From contig NZ_NXLZ01000012.1 of assembly GCF_005406205.1 (NCBI RefSeq), forward strand, positions 1 to 64,000: a stretch of DNA of 64,000 bases. The letters run 5' to 3'. Below are positions 18,165-29,262 of this stretch, one piece after another. How positions within the stretch are numbered: position 1 is the first letter of the stretch; each line of letters begins with the position of its first letter. This DNA comes from Campylobacter estrildidarum (lineage in GTDB: Bacteria; Campylobacterota; Campylobacteria; Campylobacterales; Campylobacteraceae). The translations under genes and the position numbers were made by a program. The notes under the pieces are model-generated. The model saw only the letters and a program-made list of their open reading frames with translations. It made no database searches and was not told the DNA's origin.

Positions 18165-21100
18165 ATGAATAAGATTGTTAAGAGTGTAGGGGATTTAAAG
18201 ATTTCTATAGTTTTATTTTTGCTTTTTGCATTATTTTGTGCTTTAGCGACTTTTATAGAGAGTGCCTATGGGACTTCTACAGCTTGGGCTATGATCTATG
18301 ATACTTTCTGGTTTGAATATATACAATTATTACTCGGTATTAATTTGTTATGTGGTATGTTTCGCTATAAAATGTTTAATTTAAAAAAAATTCCTTTGAT
18401 GATTTTTCATATTTCTTTCCTTTTTATTCTTGTTGGGGCAGGAATTACAAGGTATTATGGATTTGAAGGAAGTTTATCTATAAGAGAGCATACTCAAAAT
18501 TCACTTATAGAGAGCTCAAAAACCTCGCTTCGAATTTCTGCTATTAAAGATGGAGAGCGTTACAGTGTTGTAAATGACCGTTATATTGGAAATTTGCCTT
18601 TTGCCAATTCTTTTAAACTTAATTTAGATATGGGTAATGATAAAGCAGTTTTAAAATATAAAGATTTGATATTAGATGCAAATTATGTTTATAAGGAAAA
18701 TAATACTTCAGATCCTTTACTTGTTTTAACTCTTTCTCAAAAAGATATGCAAGGCTCTACAATAGAGTTTAAAAAAGGAGAGATTCAAAATATTGGTGGA
18801 ATCAATTTTTCTTTTATGAATGATAATGTTTCAAAACCTTATGTTAAAATAGATCAAAATTTAAAATTAAGTTCAAGCGAGAATTTGAACGTTTTTAATA
18901 TGAATAAAAATGAAAATCTAGTTTTAAAATCTGGAGAAAATGAAAATGCAAAAGAACTTAGGCTTTATAGTTTAAATGATGTAAATTTTGTTGTCAAATT
19001 TGTTTCTTTACATGGAATGAAAGAAATTCAAGGCGTAAATAGGCCACAAGATGAAAGTTTTTGGCTATGGTTTAAGTCTGCTTGGTTGGAGTTGGCTAGA
19101 ACTATGATGGTTTCTACTTTTGGAGAGCCTCAAAATTGGAAAACTTCCTGGCTTTTAAAATTTAAAAATTTTGCTATGAGCAAGGAGCATCAAGCTTTAA
19201 ATTTAAAAGGTAATTATGCTTTAAAGCTTGAATTAAGCTATAAAAACCAAAATAAAGACTTTTATGTTTTTGAATATGATAAGCCAACGATGGTTGAGAT
19301 TGACGGACAGAAATTTTTTATCTCTTGGTCGCTTTCTTATAAACAACTTCCTTTTGAAATTTATTTAAGAGATTTTATTATAGATCGTTATCCAGGTTCT
19401 ATGTCTCCTGCTTCTTATGCAAGCGAAATTACAGTTCAAAATGGTAATGAAAATTTTGATTATAGGATATTCATGAATAATGTTTTAGACTATAATGGTT
19501 ATAGATTTTATCAAAGTTCATACGATCAAGATGAAAAAGGAACAGTTCTTTCGGTCAATAAAGATCCAGGAAAGGTGCCAACTTATATAGGTTATTTTTT
19601 ACTGATTCTCGGAATGTTTTTTAATTTTTTAAATCCGAATTCAAGATTTAGAACCCTAGCAAGACTTATTAATCAAGATGCACTCAAAAATGCAAGTGTA
19701 GTTTTATTTGTTATTTTTATATTATGTAATACTAGTGAAGTTTTTGCTAAAGATTTAAATTCAGACTTGCCTATGGTTAATCCAAAGCATTCTGCAGAAC
19801 TTGGTTCGTTGGTGTTGCAAAAGTCAGTTGATGGCAGAATGATTCCTTTTGATACCTTAGCGAGAGAAATTTTAGAAAAAATTCATCAAAGTGAAAGTTA
19901 CAAAGGACAAGATGCTAACGCTATAATGCTTTCTATGCTTATAAATGTAGACAGATGGGGAAATGAACCTTTTATTTTAATGCCTCAAAATAAAAATGTT
20001 CGTGAAGCTTTTGCCAAAATTTTAGGAATTCCTAGCCAAAAATATATTTCCTATAAAGATTTTTTTGATGAAAATAAACATTATAAACTTCAAAAATATG
20101 TTGAAAATGCAAATCGTAAAAATCCAAATGCAAGAAGTGTTTTTGATAAAGAAATTATTAAATTAGATGAAAGAGCTAATATAGTAAATTTGGTTTTTAG
20201 TGGTGAGCTTTTTAGGTTTATTCCTATACAAAATAGCGAAAATAATGTTTGGTTAGCACCTTTTTCTGCTGTTACAACCCTTAAAGGAGAAGAAGGTCAA
20301 ATTGTTTTAACTTTGATTAGAAATTATTTTAATGCAGTAGATGAGGCTTTTAGGGATAACAATTGGACAAGGGCCGATGAAGCTTTAACATCAATAAAAC
20401 ATTATCAAGAAAAAGTAGGATATAAGGTTATGCCTAGCAAGACAAAAATCAAGATAGAAATTCTTTCAAATAAAGCTAAAATATTTGTAAAGCTTTCTCC
20501 GGTTTATTTGCTTGCTGGATTTTTACTTTTAATTCTTGTTTTTGCAAAGATGATTACACCGAATTTAAAAATTACTAAAATATTTAAAATAGTTTATATT
20601 TTAAATATTTTAGCCTTTACAGTTCACACTATAGGCTTGATTCTCCGTGCTTATTTAGCAGAACATGCTCCTTGGAGTAATGGCTATGAAAGTATGGTTT
20701 ATATAGCTTGGGCTTTATCGTTATCTGGAATATTCTTTTCCAAAAAAAGTCCTATAGCTTTATCATTAACTTCTATTTTATCTGGAATTGTGCTCATGGT
20801 AGCATATTTAAGTGAGATGAATCCACAGATTACAAATCTTGTACCTGTTTTAAATTCTTATTGGCTAAGTATTCATGTATCTGTAATTACTGCTAGCTAT
20901 GGATTTTTAGGACTTTGTGCCTTGCTTGGTATTTTTGTTTTATTGCTGATGTGTTTTCTTAAAAAAGATGGAAAATATAATTCTAATATTTTAAGAAATA
21001 TTACAGAAGCAACTAGAATTAATGAAATGGCTATGATTTTTGGTCTTTGCTTGCTTACGGTTGGAAATTTTTTAGGAGCAATTTGGGCAAATGAAAGTTG

Positions 21101-21410
21101 GGGAAGATATTGGAGTTGGGATTCTAAGGAAACTTGGGCTTTAATAAGCATTTTGGTTTATGCTGCGATTTTGCATCTTAGAATGATTCCAAAATATTGC
21201 AATCAGTTTGTATTTGCTTTATGGAGTATGTTTGCTTATTGGGTTATAATTATGACTTATTTCGGTGTAAATTATTTTTTGAGCGGACTTCATTCTTATG
21301 CAGCAGGAGAAGCTGTACAAATTCCTGATTATGTTTATTGGGGATTTGGTTTTATGGTAATTTTAGCATTTTTTGCAAGAAAAAAACGTTGTTTTATAGG
21401 CAGGCTTTAA
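18165..21410 (+). CDS. ccsBA: Fused cytochrome c synthase CcsBA (ResB-CcsA)
   Basis: 1081 residues. The N-terminal half is ResB/CcsB-like, with four membrane helices and a large periplasmic region; the C-terminal half is CcsA-like with the tryptophan-rich haem-handling WWD motif WGRYWSWDSKETW (near residue 985) and conserved His residues in HSVI-like helices (HTIGLILR, HVSVITAS). The fusion carries haem across the inner membrane and attaches it to CXXCH cytochromes. It is the single-protein System II typical of Epsilonproteobacteria and would mature the NapB and 12015 cytochromes in this window. The stop overlaps the next start (TAATG). Confidence 0.96.
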   Translation: MNKIVKSVGDLKISIVLFLLFALFCALATFIESAYGTSTAWAMIYDTFWFEYIQLLLGINLLCGMFRYKMFNLKKIPLMIFHISFLFILVGAGITRYYGFEGSLSIREHTQNSLIESSKTSLRISAIKDGERYSVVNDRYIGNLPFANSFKLNLDMGNDKAVLKYKDLILDANYVYKENNTSDPLLVLTLSQKDMQGSTIEFKKGEIQNIGGINFSFMNDNVSKPYVKIDQNLKLSSSENLNVFNMNKNENLVLKSGENENAKELRLYSLNDVNFVVKFVSLHGMKEIQGVNRPQDESFWLWFKSAWLELARTMMVSTFGEPQNWKTSWLLKFKNFAMSKEHQALNLKGNYALKLELSYKNQNKDFYVFEYDKPTMVEIDGQKFFISWSLSYKQLPFEIYLRDFIIDRYPGSMSPASYASEITVQNGNENFDYRIFMNNVLDYNGYRFYQSSYDQDEKGTVLSVNKDPGKVPTYIGYFLLILGMFFNFLNPNSRFRTLARLINQDALKNASVVLFVIFILCNTSEVFAKDLNSDLPMVNPKHSAELGSLVLQKSVDGRMIPFDTLAREILEKIHQSESYKGQDANAIMLSMLINVDRWGNEPFILMPQNKNVREAFAKILGIPSQKYISYKDFFDENKHYKLQKYVENANRKNPNARSVFDKEIIKLDERANIVNLVFSGELFRFIPIQNSENNVWLAPFSAVTTLKGEEGQIVLTLIRNYFNAVDEAFRDNNWTRADEALTSIKHYQEKVGYKVMPSKTKIKIEILSNKAKIFVKLSPVYLLAGFLLLILVFAKMITPNLKITKIFKIVYILNILAFTVHTIGLILRAYLAEHAPWSNGYESMVYIAWALSLSGIFFSKKSPIALSLTSILSGIVLMVAYLSEMNPQITNLVPVLNSYWLSIHVSVITASYGFLGLCALLGIFVLLLMCFLKKDGKYNSNILRNITEATRINEMAMIFGLCLLTVGNFLGAIWANESWGRYWSWDSKETWALISILVYAAILHLRMIPKYCNQFVFALWSMFAYWVIIMTYFGVNYFLSGLHSYAAGEAVQIPDYVYWGFGFMVILAFFARKKRCFIGRL

Positions 21411-21874
21411 TGAATTATATTTTTATAATAATTTTTTGTGTCGCTTTGGCACTTTTTTTATTTTTAAGTTTAATTGCTTATCTTATTACTAGCGGTGGTA
21501 AAAAAATATCCAAAAAAGATAAAAATACTTCTGCCGTCAAACAAAAAAAAGCTAAAAAGGTTTTTAATACTGATTTAGATAATATGATCGCAACAGCAAC
21601 TGATCCAAATTTAAGTGATTCTGATCTACAAGAATTAGTTAAATTATATGTTGCTACACATAAATTAGGATCTAAAACTTCTAAAGAATTAGATAATACT
21701 ACAAAGAAAAAATTAGAATTTGTTTCCGCATTAGCTTCAAATATGAATGCAAGTCCTCAAACTGTAAGTCTTTTAAATAAAGAACTTAAGAAAATTTCTG
21801 CTTCGTATAAAAAAGAGATTGATGCTTATGAGCAAATGGGACTAGCCAAAAGAAAAATTAAAGAAGAACAATAA
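21410..21874 (+). CDS. Small single-pass membrane protein of unknown function
   Basis: 154 residues from ATG 21410, which overlaps the ccsBA stop; an earlier in-frame start at 21338 lies inside ccsBA and is not favoured. One N-terminal transmembrane helix (about 3-27), a Lys-rich cytoplasmic stretch (35-55), then a soluble, helical domain. No recognisable motif. Conserved next to ccsBA in C. jejuni (Cj1012c position). It could help cytochrome assembly, which is guilt by association only. Confidence 0.75.
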   Translation: MNYIFIIIFCVALALFLFLSLIAYLITSGGKKISKKDKNTSAVKQKKAKKVFNTDLDNMIATATDPNLSDSDLQELVKLYVATHKLGSKTSKELDNTTKKKLEFVSALASNMNASPQTVSLLNKELKKISASYKKEIDAYEQMGLAKRKIKEEQ

Positions 21875-21876
21875 AA

Positions 21877-21953
21877 TGGTGCGCTCAAGAGGATTCGAAC
21901 CTCTGGCCTTTTGAACCGCAATCAAATGCTCTATCCAGCTGAGCTATGAGCGC
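21877..21953 (-). tRNA. tRNA-Arg, anticodon GCG
   Basis: On the minus strand the 77 bases fold into a standard cloverleaf: acceptor arm GCGCTCA paired with TGAGCGC, D arm GCTCAGCTGGATAGAGC, anticodon stem TTTGA/TCAAA with loop TTGCGGT (anticodon GCG), T arm AGAGG-TTCGAAT-CCTCT, and encoded CCA. It would read CGC and CGU arginine codons. Most bacteria use ACG modified to inosine for this box. Confidence 0.95.
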
Positions 21954-21996
21954 ATTTTTAAAGACGCTATTATATAATATTTTTCTTAAAAATAAG

Positions 21997-22773
21997 TTAT
22001 TTGTTTGATTTTTTAGAGATTTTATCATCAAATTCCAATTCTTTTTTTCTTTTTTTATAATAAACAATAAGTCCAATTGCTAAAATCAAACATATAAGTA
22101 TAAAAATATACCAAGTAGCGTTTTTATCACCATTTAAAAATAATCCATCGGTATTCATTCCAAAAAAACCTACGATTAAATTTAGAGGTAAAAATATCGC
22201 AGAAAGCACACTTAAAAAATATAAACTTTGATTAATTCTTTCATTTTTGATCGCATTGATGAGTAAGTGTAACTCATTAAGTCTTGTTAGAATTTCTTTG
22301 CTATTTTTTAAAGCAATATTAACGCCAAAAATTAAAGGTTTTAAAGCTTTTTTATGTGGGCTTGATTCAGCAAGTAAATTTAAAGCTTCGTTAAGCAGAG
22401 AGAGATTTTTTAAATTTTTATTGATTTTTTGCTTTAAAATAAAGCTTTTTTTAAAAAAATTCTTGATCAAATTTCCTTTTAAAAGTATATTTTCTTTGTG
22501 CTCTATAATATTTTCAAAATGTGTATTCATTGCTTTATATTCATCTAAATTTGCACGGATAATGTTTAAAAAATCATTTAGATTAAACATCTTAAATTCT
22601 GTATTTTCTAATTTGAAAATATATTCTTCTTCAAATCCAAAAATATAAACTTTTTCTTTATTCATTTTGGTGTTTAAGGAAGATAAAATTAAAATTTTTT
22701 GCCCTAGAAAATCCATATATAGGGTATTGGAATTTTTGCTTAAGAATTTAGCTAAATTATCATCATATTGCAT
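21997..22773 (-). CDS. CorA-like membrane protein (short magnesium/metal transporter family)
   Basis: 258 residues with a coiled-coil cytoplasmic part and two C-terminal helices joined by the GMN motif (FFGMNTDG, near residue 206) that defines the CorA/MIT superfamily pore. It is about 60 residues shorter than E. coli CorA, missing much of the N-terminal cytoplasmic alpha/beta funnel. The C-terminal tail is basic (KKRKKE). It overlaps tgt by 11 bases. Metal specificity cannot be read from the sequence. Confidence 0.75.
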   Translation of the reverse strand: MQYDDNLAKFLSKNSNTLYMDFLGQKILILSSLNTKMNKEKVYIFGFEEEYIFKLENTEFKMFNLNDFLNIIRANLDEYKAMNTHFENIIEHKENILLKGNLIKNFFKKSFILKQKINKNLKNLSLLNEALNLLAESSPHKKALKPLIFGVNIALKNSKEILTRLNELHLLINAIKNERINQSLYFLSVLSAIFLPLNLIVGFFGMNTDGLFLNGDKNATWYIFILICLILAIGLIVYYKKRKKELEFDDKISKKSNK

Positions 22774-23893
22774 TATTTAACCTTTTAGAATAAAAATCTT
22801 TTTTAAATTTATTAAATTCATTCTTTTTAATCGCTTCTCTCATTTGTTTTACCAAATCAAGATAATAATACAAATTATGCAAACTTGCCAAACGAAAAAA
22901 AGTTAGTTCCTTAGCTTTAAAGAGATGGTTTAAATAAGCGCGTGAGAAATTGCGGCAAGTGTAGCATTGGCAAGTTTTATCTATAGGATCGTGATCGTTG
23001 ACAAATTCTGCTTTTTTGATGTTAAATTTGCCAAAACTTGTAAAAAAAGTTCCATTTCTAGCATTTCTTGTTGGCATAACGCAATCAAACATATCTACTC
23101 CTCGTTCGACATTTTCCACTAAGTCTTCAGGGGTGCCAACTCCCATTAAATATCTAGGACGATTTTCATCTAAAAAAGGATTTAAATTTTCTACAGTTTC
23201 ATACATAAGAGCATTTTCCTCTCCGACACTAAGCCCTCCTATAGCTAGTCCATCAAATTCCATTTCATTTAAAGCTAAGGCGCAACGTTTTCTTTCTTCA
23301 TAATCAGTTCCGCCTTGGATGATTCCAAAAATATTTTGATCTAAACCTATGTTTTGTTTTTGCATTTTTTTATGATATTCTATGGCTTCTTTTGCCCATA
23401 AAATAGTTCTATCAACAGAAATTTTAACCCTTTCTTTGTTTGCAGGTAGGGCAACTAGATCATCTAAGATCATCATAATGTCTGATTTGAAAGTATATTG
23501 GATATCTAAAACGCTTCTAGGGGTGAAAAGATGTTTGCTTCCATCAATGTGACTTTTAAATTCTATACCTTCATTAAAATGTTTTGAGTTTTTACTTAAA
23601 GAAAAAGCTTGAAAACCGCCACTATCGGTTAAAAAACTTCTATCAAATCGAGTAAAACCATGCAATCCTTTAAAATTTTTAATAACCTCCAAACCAGGAC
23701 GTAAATACATATGATAGGTATTAGCAAGAATGATTTTTGCATTGAGTTCATTTCTAAGATCATTAGTATCAAGGCTTTTAACCGCACCTACTGTTCCAAC
23801 AGGCATAAAAATAGGAGTTTCAAAGGTGCTATGTGCTGTAGTGATTTCGCATACTCTAGCCATACCGTCTTTATACTTTAATTTAAATTCCAT
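22763..23893 (-). CDS. tgt: Queuine tRNA-ribosyltransferase
   Basis: 376 residues. The catalytic region [14 protein letters not shown] and GGLSVGEE, the nucleophile Asp in [11 protein letters not shown], and the zinc ligands CQCYTC plus a downstream His (HLF) are intact. It exchanges guanine 34 for preQ1 in tRNAs with GUN anticodons. Minus strand, followed by the CorA-like gene with overlap, and divergent from the 23928 gene across only 34 bases. Confidence 0.97.
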   Translation of the reverse strand: MEFKLKYKDGMARVCEITTAHSTFETPIFMPVGTVGAVKSLDTNDLRNELNAKIILANTYHMYLRPGLEVIKNFKGLHGFTRFDRSFLTDSGGFQAFSLSKNSKHFNEGIEFKSHIDGSKHLFTPRSVLDIQYTFKSDIMMILDDLVALPANKERVKISVDRTILWAKEAIEYHKKMQKQNIGLDQNIFGIIQGGTDYEERKRCALALNEMEFDGLAIGGLSVGEENALMYETVENLNPFLDENRPRYLMGVGTPEDLVENVERGVDMFDCVMPTRNARNGTFFTSFGKFNIKKAEFVNDHDPIDKTCQCYTCRNFSRAYLNHLFKAKELTFFRLASLHNLYYYLDLVKQMREAIKKNEFNKFKKDFYSKRLNNAI

Positions 23894-23898
23894 TTTGG

Positions 23899-23904
23899 TA
23901 TAAT
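23899..23904 (+). promoter_or_regulatory. -10 element for the RCK-type gene
   Basis: TATAAT (23899-23904) preceded by TTTTGG, 24 bases before ATG 23928 and back to back with the tgt start codon (23891-23893). Confidence 0.5.
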
Positions 23905-23927
23905 TCCTTTTTTTGGAGTTAAATATA

Positions 23928-25322
23928 ATGAATCATATCTTAATCATAATAGATGGTATTTTAGCAAAGCATTTCTTAGAAAGGCTTTGTTTTGAAAAAG
24001 GATTAGGCTATTTTTTTACGATAGTTTGCCAACATAAAGAAGAGCTAAATATAAATAGTGATTCTTTGGAAGTGCATTATTTTGATCCTACTAGTACAGC
24101 ACGCTTTGAAACGATTATGGGTAAAAATTTTAAACAAGCTTTTATTTATATGCAAGATGAATTTGAAACAAAAAAAACTTACGAAGCTTTGCGTTTATTG
24201 GATATCAATTTAGAAATTGAAATTATGGATTTCTGGGGATTAAGTATTAGCGATTCTCGTGTAAATTTAATCGATGCAAGAATGACTTTAAGTCGTAGAC
24301 TTATGAATTTTTTCCCAGATATTGCTCTTACTGCTCAATATATTGGGCTTGGAGAAGGGGAGATTATGGAGGTAAAAATTCCTCCAGGATCTATTTTTGC
24401 TTATAGACACATCAGCTCAATCCAGCAAAAAAGATGGCGCATAGTATTGATTTATCGAAATTCAAAAATTTATTTTGTAAAACCTAGTTTTGTTTTAGAA
24501 CCCAATGATAGTATTTTAATCGTGGGAGATTCTGTAGTTCTTCAAAGTATTTTTCATAATATTAGAGATAAAGCAGGACAATTTCCTTTACCTTTTGGAA
24601 GCAATATTTTTACTCTTATAGATATGAAAAATATGAGTGAGAAAACTCAAGAAAATTTAATCAACACAACCTTGCAACTTGAAGAAAAAAGCAATGCAAA
24701 AAAAAGTTTTATAAGAGTGCTTAATCCTAAAATAAGTCCTATATTTTATAGATTAAAAGAATTATTTGACGAAAGAGAAGGGATATTTTTCGATTATTTT
24801 AATACCGATTTTACCAATTTAAACTCTTTTTTAGAAAATAATGATGTGGGAATGTTTATCACGGATTTTAAGCATTTTGAAAAAGAAAAAAAGAATTTAT
24901 TTGATTTAAAAATTCCTATACTAAAAATCGGTGAGACTAGTTTTGAAAGCTTAAAAGAATCGGTTATTTTGAGTGCTAATGAAAGCGAACTTGAAAATAA
25001 TGCAAATGTGATTACTGATTTTAGTAAGCAACTTGATTTCAATTTAACGCTTTATTATTATAATCCTAATTCTCAAAATATTACCGATATGAAAGAATAT
25101 TTTAGAAGTTTATCTAAACTTTACGATAAAAATATCCAAATCATTCATAAAAGAGATGAAAATCCACTTTTAAATTTACAATACCGTAACGATTTATTAC
25201 AATTTATAAGTTTTGAAAAAGAGCTTTTGGATGGAAATTTTAGCAAGAGTTTAAGCACTAATTTAAACAGACATTATACTAAATTGAAAGAAAATTATCA
25301 GCTCTTTATACCGGTTGAATAA
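23928..25322 (+). CDS. RCK/TrkA-like nucleotide- and potassium-channel-regulatory protein
   Basis: 464 residues from ATG 23928, which has GGAG spaced 8 bases upstream; TTG 23913 is out of spacing. The N-terminus [19 protein letters not shown] is a Rossmann-like nucleotide-binding fold; the middle [27 protein letters not shown] (as shorter pieces: [13 protein letters not shown]) is a TrkA-C/RCK_C domain. C-terminal 200 residues are of unknown fold. No membrane helix is seen, so it may regulate a separate K+ channel or transporter. Conserved between tgt and aroB in C. jejuni. Confidence 0.7.
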   Translation: MNHILIIIDGILAKHFLERLCFEKGLGYFFTIVCQHKEELNINSDSLEVHYFDPTSTARFETIMGKNFKQAFIYMQDEFETKKTYEALRLLDINLEIEIMDFWGLSISDSRVNLIDARMTLSRRLMNFFPDIALTAQYIGLGEGEIMEVKIPPGSIFAYRHISSIQQKRWRIVLIYRNSKIYFVKPSFVLEPNDSILIVGDSVVLQSIFHNIRDKAGQFPLPFGSNIFTLIDMKNMSEKTQENLINTTLQLEEKSNAKKSFIRVLNPKISPIFYRLKELFDEREGIFFDYFNTDFTNLNSFLENNDVGMFITDFKHFEKEKKNLFDLKIPILKIGETSFESLKESVILSANESELENNANVITDFSKQLDFNLTLYYYNPNSQNITDMKEYFRSLSKLYDKNIQIIHKRDENPLLNLQYRNDLLQFISFEKELLDGNFSKSLSTNLNRHYTKLKENYQLFIPVE

Positions 25323-25400
25323 AGCAATTTATAAGTAAAATAAGAGAATAATTAGTGCTAATTTGATAAAATAGATATAAGTTTAAAATAGAAGTGAAAA

Positions 25401-26456
25401 ATGCAAATAAAAGTAAATTTAAAAGAAAATGCGTATCAAGTTTATATCGATGAATTAGAGAATTTAGAATTTAACACTAAGGTTTTTATACTTTCAAATC
25501 CTAAAATTTCTGGACTCCATTTAAAAACTTTACTTTCTAAGCTTAAAGCACAAGAGATTTTTATTGCCACTATAAAAGATGGAGAAGAATATAAAAATTT
25601 AAGCACTTTAGAAGAAATTTTAAACCAAATGTTTAATTCTAAGCTTGATAGAAAAAGTATTTTAATAAGCTTTGGTGGCGGAGTAATTAGCGACATGGGT
25701 GGATTTGCGGCAAGTGTTTATAAAAGAGGTATTGATTTTATCAATATCCCTACAACGCTTTTAGCTTGTGTCGATGCTGCGGTTGGCGGAAAAACCGGTA
25801 TTAACAATTCTTTTGGGAAAAATCTTATAGGTACTTTTTATCAACCAAAAGCTGTGTATTGCGAGAGTGAATTTTTAAGAACTTTAGGAGAAAGAGAACT
25901 TGCCGCCGGTATGGCAGAGTTTATAAAAATGGCAGTAATCTTTGATAAAAATTTACTAGACTTTATAGAAAGCATAGACGAAAAAGCATTTTTAAATGCA
26001 AGGTGTGAAAATGAAATTTTTTCTAAAATCATTGCTAAAAGCGTAGAACTTAAGGCTAAAGTAGTAGAGCAAGATGAAAAAGAAAGTCATCTTAGAATGC
26101 TTTTAAATTATGGTCATACTTTTGCTCATGTCATAGAAAATTTAACTAAATATAGTGTATATTTACACGGTGAAGCTGTTGCTATAGGTATGAATATGGC
26201 AAATCGTTTAGCTTTAAACTTAAAACTTTTAAACGAAAAAGAATGCGATAGAATCGAAAGAATTTTAAAAAAATTTAACCTTCCAACGCATTATAAAATC
26301 GATAATGTTGATGCATTTTATGAAGTTTTTTTTATGGATAAGAAAAATTCTAATCAAAAATTAAATTTCATTCTTGCTGATTCTTTGGGTAAAGGCTTGA
26401 TTAAAAGCGATATTGATCCAAAAGATATTATTAAAATTTTAAAAGAGTTTTCATGA
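25401..26456 (+). CDS. aroB: 3-Dehydroquinate synthase
   Basis: 351 residues with the NAD-binding [19 protein letters not shown] and [20 protein letters not shown] motifs, and the zinc ligands in Glu-His-His positions ([28 protein letters not shown]). It converts DAHP to 3-dehydroquinate in the shikimate pathway. It overlaps the following MscS-type gene by 4 bases. A GATAAAAT -10-like sequence lies about 30 bases upstream (25365-25372). Confidence 0.97.
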   Translation: MQIKVNLKENAYQVYIDELENLEFNTKVFILSNPKISGLHLKTLLSKLKAQEIFIATIKDGEEYKNLSTLEEILNQMFNSKLDRKSILISFGGGVISDMGGFAASVYKRGIDFINIPTTLLACVDAAVGGKTGINNSFGKNLIGTFYQPKAVYCESEFLRTLGERELAAGMAEFIKMAVIFDKNLLDFIESIDEKAFLNARCENEIFSKIIAKSVELKAKVVEQDEKESHLRMLLNYGHTFAHVIENLTKYSVYLHGEAVAIGMNMANRLALNLKLLNEKECDRIERILKKFNLPTHYKIDNVDAFYEVFFMDKKNSNQKLNFILADSLGKGLIKSDIDPKDIIKILKEFS

Positions 26457-28003
26457 AAAAAATTATTATTTTAGTTTTATTTTTCATCGCAAGCTTTGCA
26501 GATACTAATCGCACGGTTGCTAACAGTATTAAAGAAAAAATTGATGCTTTAAATACGATCATTAATGCAAGTATTTGGAATATAAGATATGAAAATTTTA
26601 TAAAATACCAAGATATTAATGATGAAATTGTTATTTTAAATTTAGAATTAAAAAAAACTTCAGATATTTTAACTCAAGAAGAGATCAAACGCAAAATTGC
26701 TAATTTGCAAGAGCAATTAAATTTACTAAAAGAGTATAAGGATCTAAATTTTGCACAAATTCTTAGTGCACCCAATGATGTTGAAATTTTATCAAAACTC
26801 ACCAATCCTTTAGCGATAATCGGAGCTTTTTCTCATATCAAAAAATTAAAAGGAGAAAAAGAAGAGAGTATTTCTAAAATTAATGAATTTAGAAATTTGG
26901 TAGATAAAATTAAAGAAAAAAATTTAAAACTTAAAGAGCTTGTTGAGTTTGATCCAAGCTCTAAAAATATACAAGCTTTAAAAGAATCTGATCAAAAATT
27001 AGAAGAATTTGAACAAGTGTTAAATTTCGTCAGCGTTTCTTATTCAGTTTATGAGAAAAAAATTGACGAAGAAATTTCACGAGTTAATGCTGAGATTAAA
27101 ATTCAAAGTTTAAGAGCGATTAATATACTTGTAGCTATTGTTTTAGTGGTTGCGATTGCTTTTGTGCTTAAATTTATCGCTAGAAAATATATTAAAGATA
27201 ATGAGAGATATTACACAGCAACAAAAATTATTAATTTTATTAATATAAATATTATTTTACTTATTTTACTTTTTGCTTATATAGAAAATATAAGCTATCT
27301 TGTAACTATACTAGGATTTGCTTCTGCGGGTTTAGCAATTGCCATGAAAGATATGTTTATGTCTATGCTTGGATGGTGCGTTATTGTTTTTGGTGGCAGT
27401 TTTAGAGTGGGTGATCGTATAAAGGTTTTTCAAAATGATACTACTTATGTAGGTGATATTATTGATATTTCTTTTTTGCGCATAACTCTTTATGAAGAGC
27501 TTACTCTTGAAACTTATACTAAAAATCGCCGTAGCGGTCGAATCATTTTTATACCTAATAATTATGTTTTTACAAATTTATTAGCCAATTATACCCATCA
27601 TGGTATGAAAACCATCCTTGATGGCATAGATATCAATATAACTTTTGATAGCAATATCGATAAGGCACAAGCCATAATTGAAAATATTGTTATCCATCAC
27701 GCAAAAAATTATACAGAACTTGCAAAAAAAACAATGCATCGTTTGCAAGATGAGTATAGTATAAAAAATCCCAAGGTAGAACCTAGGTTTTTTGTATTTT
27801 TTGAACATTGGGGAATGAGAATTTCTGCGTGGTATATGACAAATTCTTATGCAGCTTTAGTGCTTAGAAGCACAATTAGTAAAGAAATTATAAAAGAATT
27901 TAAAAAACATGATGATATAAAAATCGCTTATCCAGCACAGAATTTGTATGTGGATAAAATGGACTCAAACCACAAATTTAAAGATTTTCCCATAAAGGAA
28001 TAA
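26453..28003 (+). CDS. MscS-family mechanosensitive channel with N-terminal periplasmic coiled coil
   Basis: 516 residues: signal peptide (1-18), a long helical Lys/Glu-rich periplasmic region (to about 220), then transmembrane helices and the MscS pore and beta domain ([20 protein letters not shown], then [13 protein letters not shown]). C-terminal cytoplasmic part to 516. MscK/YnaI-like size. It would open under hypo-osmotic membrane tension. Overlaps aroB and precedes mtaB by 3 bases. Confidence 0.88.
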   Translation: MKKIIILVLFFIASFADTNRTVANSIKEKIDALNTIINASIWNIRYENFIKYQDINDEIVILNLELKKTSDILTQEEIKRKIANLQEQLNLLKEYKDLNFAQILSAPNDVEILSKLTNPLAIIGAFSHIKKLKGEKEESISKINEFRNLVDKIKEKNLKLKELVEFDPSSKNIQALKESDQKLEEFEQVLNFVSVSYSVYEKKIDEEISRVNAEIKIQSLRAINILVAIVLVVAIAFVLKFIARKYIKDNERYYTATKIINFININIILLILLFAYIENISYLVTILGFASAGLAIAMKDMFMSMLGWCVIVFGGSFRVGDRIKVFQNDTTYVGDIIDISFLRITLYEELTLETYTKNRRSGRIIFIPNNYVFTNLLANYTHHGMKTILDGIDINITFDSNIDKAQAIIENIVIHHAKNYTELAKKTMHRLQDEYSIKNPKVEPRFFVFFEHWGMRISAWYMTNSYAALVLRSTISKEIIKEFKKHDDIKIAYPAQNLYVDKMDSNHKFKDFPIKE

Positions 28004-28006
28004 AGA

Positions 28007-29260
28007 TTGAAAGAAAAAGTTTTTTTTAAAACCTTTGGTTGTAGAACAAATATTTATGATACAGAGCTTTTAAAACGTTATGTGAAAGATTATGAAATTA
28101 CCAATGATGAAACAAAAGCACAAATTGTAGTTGTCAATTCTTGCACAGTTACAAATGGGGCCGATAGCGGGATAAAATCGTATATCAATGCTATGAAAAA
28201 ACAAGGAATCAAAGTCATACTTACAGGATGTGGAGCTGTAAGTAAAGGAAAAGAGCTTTTAGATCAAAAGCAGATTTTTGGGGTGCTTGGAGCATCTAAT
28301 AAAGATAAAATAAACGAGTTTTTAAGTGCAAAAACAAGTTTTTATGAACTTGGAAATTTAAATTTTATTGATAAAGATATAGTTTGTGAGTATGAAAATC
28401 ATACCAAAGCCTTTGTTAAAATTCAAGAAGGATGTGATTTTGCGTGTTCTTATTGTATTATACCTAGTGTGCGCGGTAAATCAAGAAGCGTAGAAGAAAA
28501 AGATCTTTTAAAGCAAGTCGAAATTCTTGCACAAAATGGTTATTCTGAAATCGTTCTAACAGGAACCAATATAGGATCTTATGGTATAAAAACGGGCACA
28601 ACGCTTGGAAAACTTTTGCAAAAAATGGGAAGAATTTCAGGGATAAAGCGTGTAAGACTTGGTAGCTTAGAGCCTGCACAAATCGATGAAAGTTTTTTAG
28701 AAATTTTAGATGAAGCTTGGATTGAAAAACATTTACATATTGCCTTACAGCATACAAGCGAGAAAATGCTACGTATTATGAGGAGGCGTTCACATACTGA
28801 TAATGATTTAAAACTTTTTAATTATATTGCAAGCAAAGGTTTTGCCTTAGGAACTGATTTTATAGTTGGCCATCCTGGAGAAAATGAGCATATATGGAAT
28901 GAAGCTTTAAATCATTTTAAAAATTTTTCACTCACTCACATACATGCTTTTATTTTTAGTCCTAGAAGCAACACTCACTCAGCTACTATGAAAGAAGATC
29001 TTGTAAGTGGAGATGTGGCTAAGGAAAGATTAAATCTTTTAAAAGATATCGTAGAAAAAAATAATTATGAATTTAGAAAGAAAAATAAAGTCCCACTTGA
29101 AATTTTAGTTGAAACTCAAAAAGATGGTGTTTTTGAAGGTTATGATCAATTTTTCAATAAAATAAAAATTAAAAGCAATAAAGATATAGCTAAAGAATGG
29201 TTGATAATAAACCGATATGAAATACAAGAAAAATATAATCTTGCAAATTTAGAGGTTTGA
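28007..29260 (+). CDS. mtaB: tRNA t6A37 methylthiotransferase MtaB
   Basis: 417 residues, MiaB/RimO class. N-terminal UPF0004 domain with Cys ligands (FGCRTN, NSCTV, GCGAVS), then radical SAM cluster motif CDFACSYC and a TRAM-like C-terminus. It converts t6A37 to ms2t6A37. The start is TTG 28007 preceded by AAGGAATAAAG. The MtaB rather than MiaB call rests on the GCRTNIYD start and the TNIGSYG segment. Overlaps the next gene by a few bases. Confidence 0.9.
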   Translation: MKEKVFFKTFGCRTNIYDTELLKRYVKDYEITNDETKAQIVVVNSCTVTNGADSGIKSYINAMKKQGIKVILTGCGAVSKGKELLDQKQIFGVLGASNKDKINEFLSAKTSFYELGNLNFIDKDIVCEYENHTKAFVKIQEGCDFACSYCIIPSVRGKSRSVEEKDLLKQVEILAQNGYSEIVLTGTNIGSYGIKTGTTLGKLLQKMGRISGIKRVRLGSLEPAQIDESFLEILDEAWIEKHLHIALQHTSEKMLRIMRRRSHTDNDLKLFNYIASKGFALGTDFIVGHPGENEHIWNEALNHFKNFSLTHIHAFIFSPRSNTHSATMKEDLVSGDVAKERLNLLKDIVEKNNYEFRKKNKVPLEILVETQKDGVFEGYDQFFNKIKIKSNKDIAKEWLIINRYEIQEKYNLANLEV

Positions 29261-29262
29261 AA

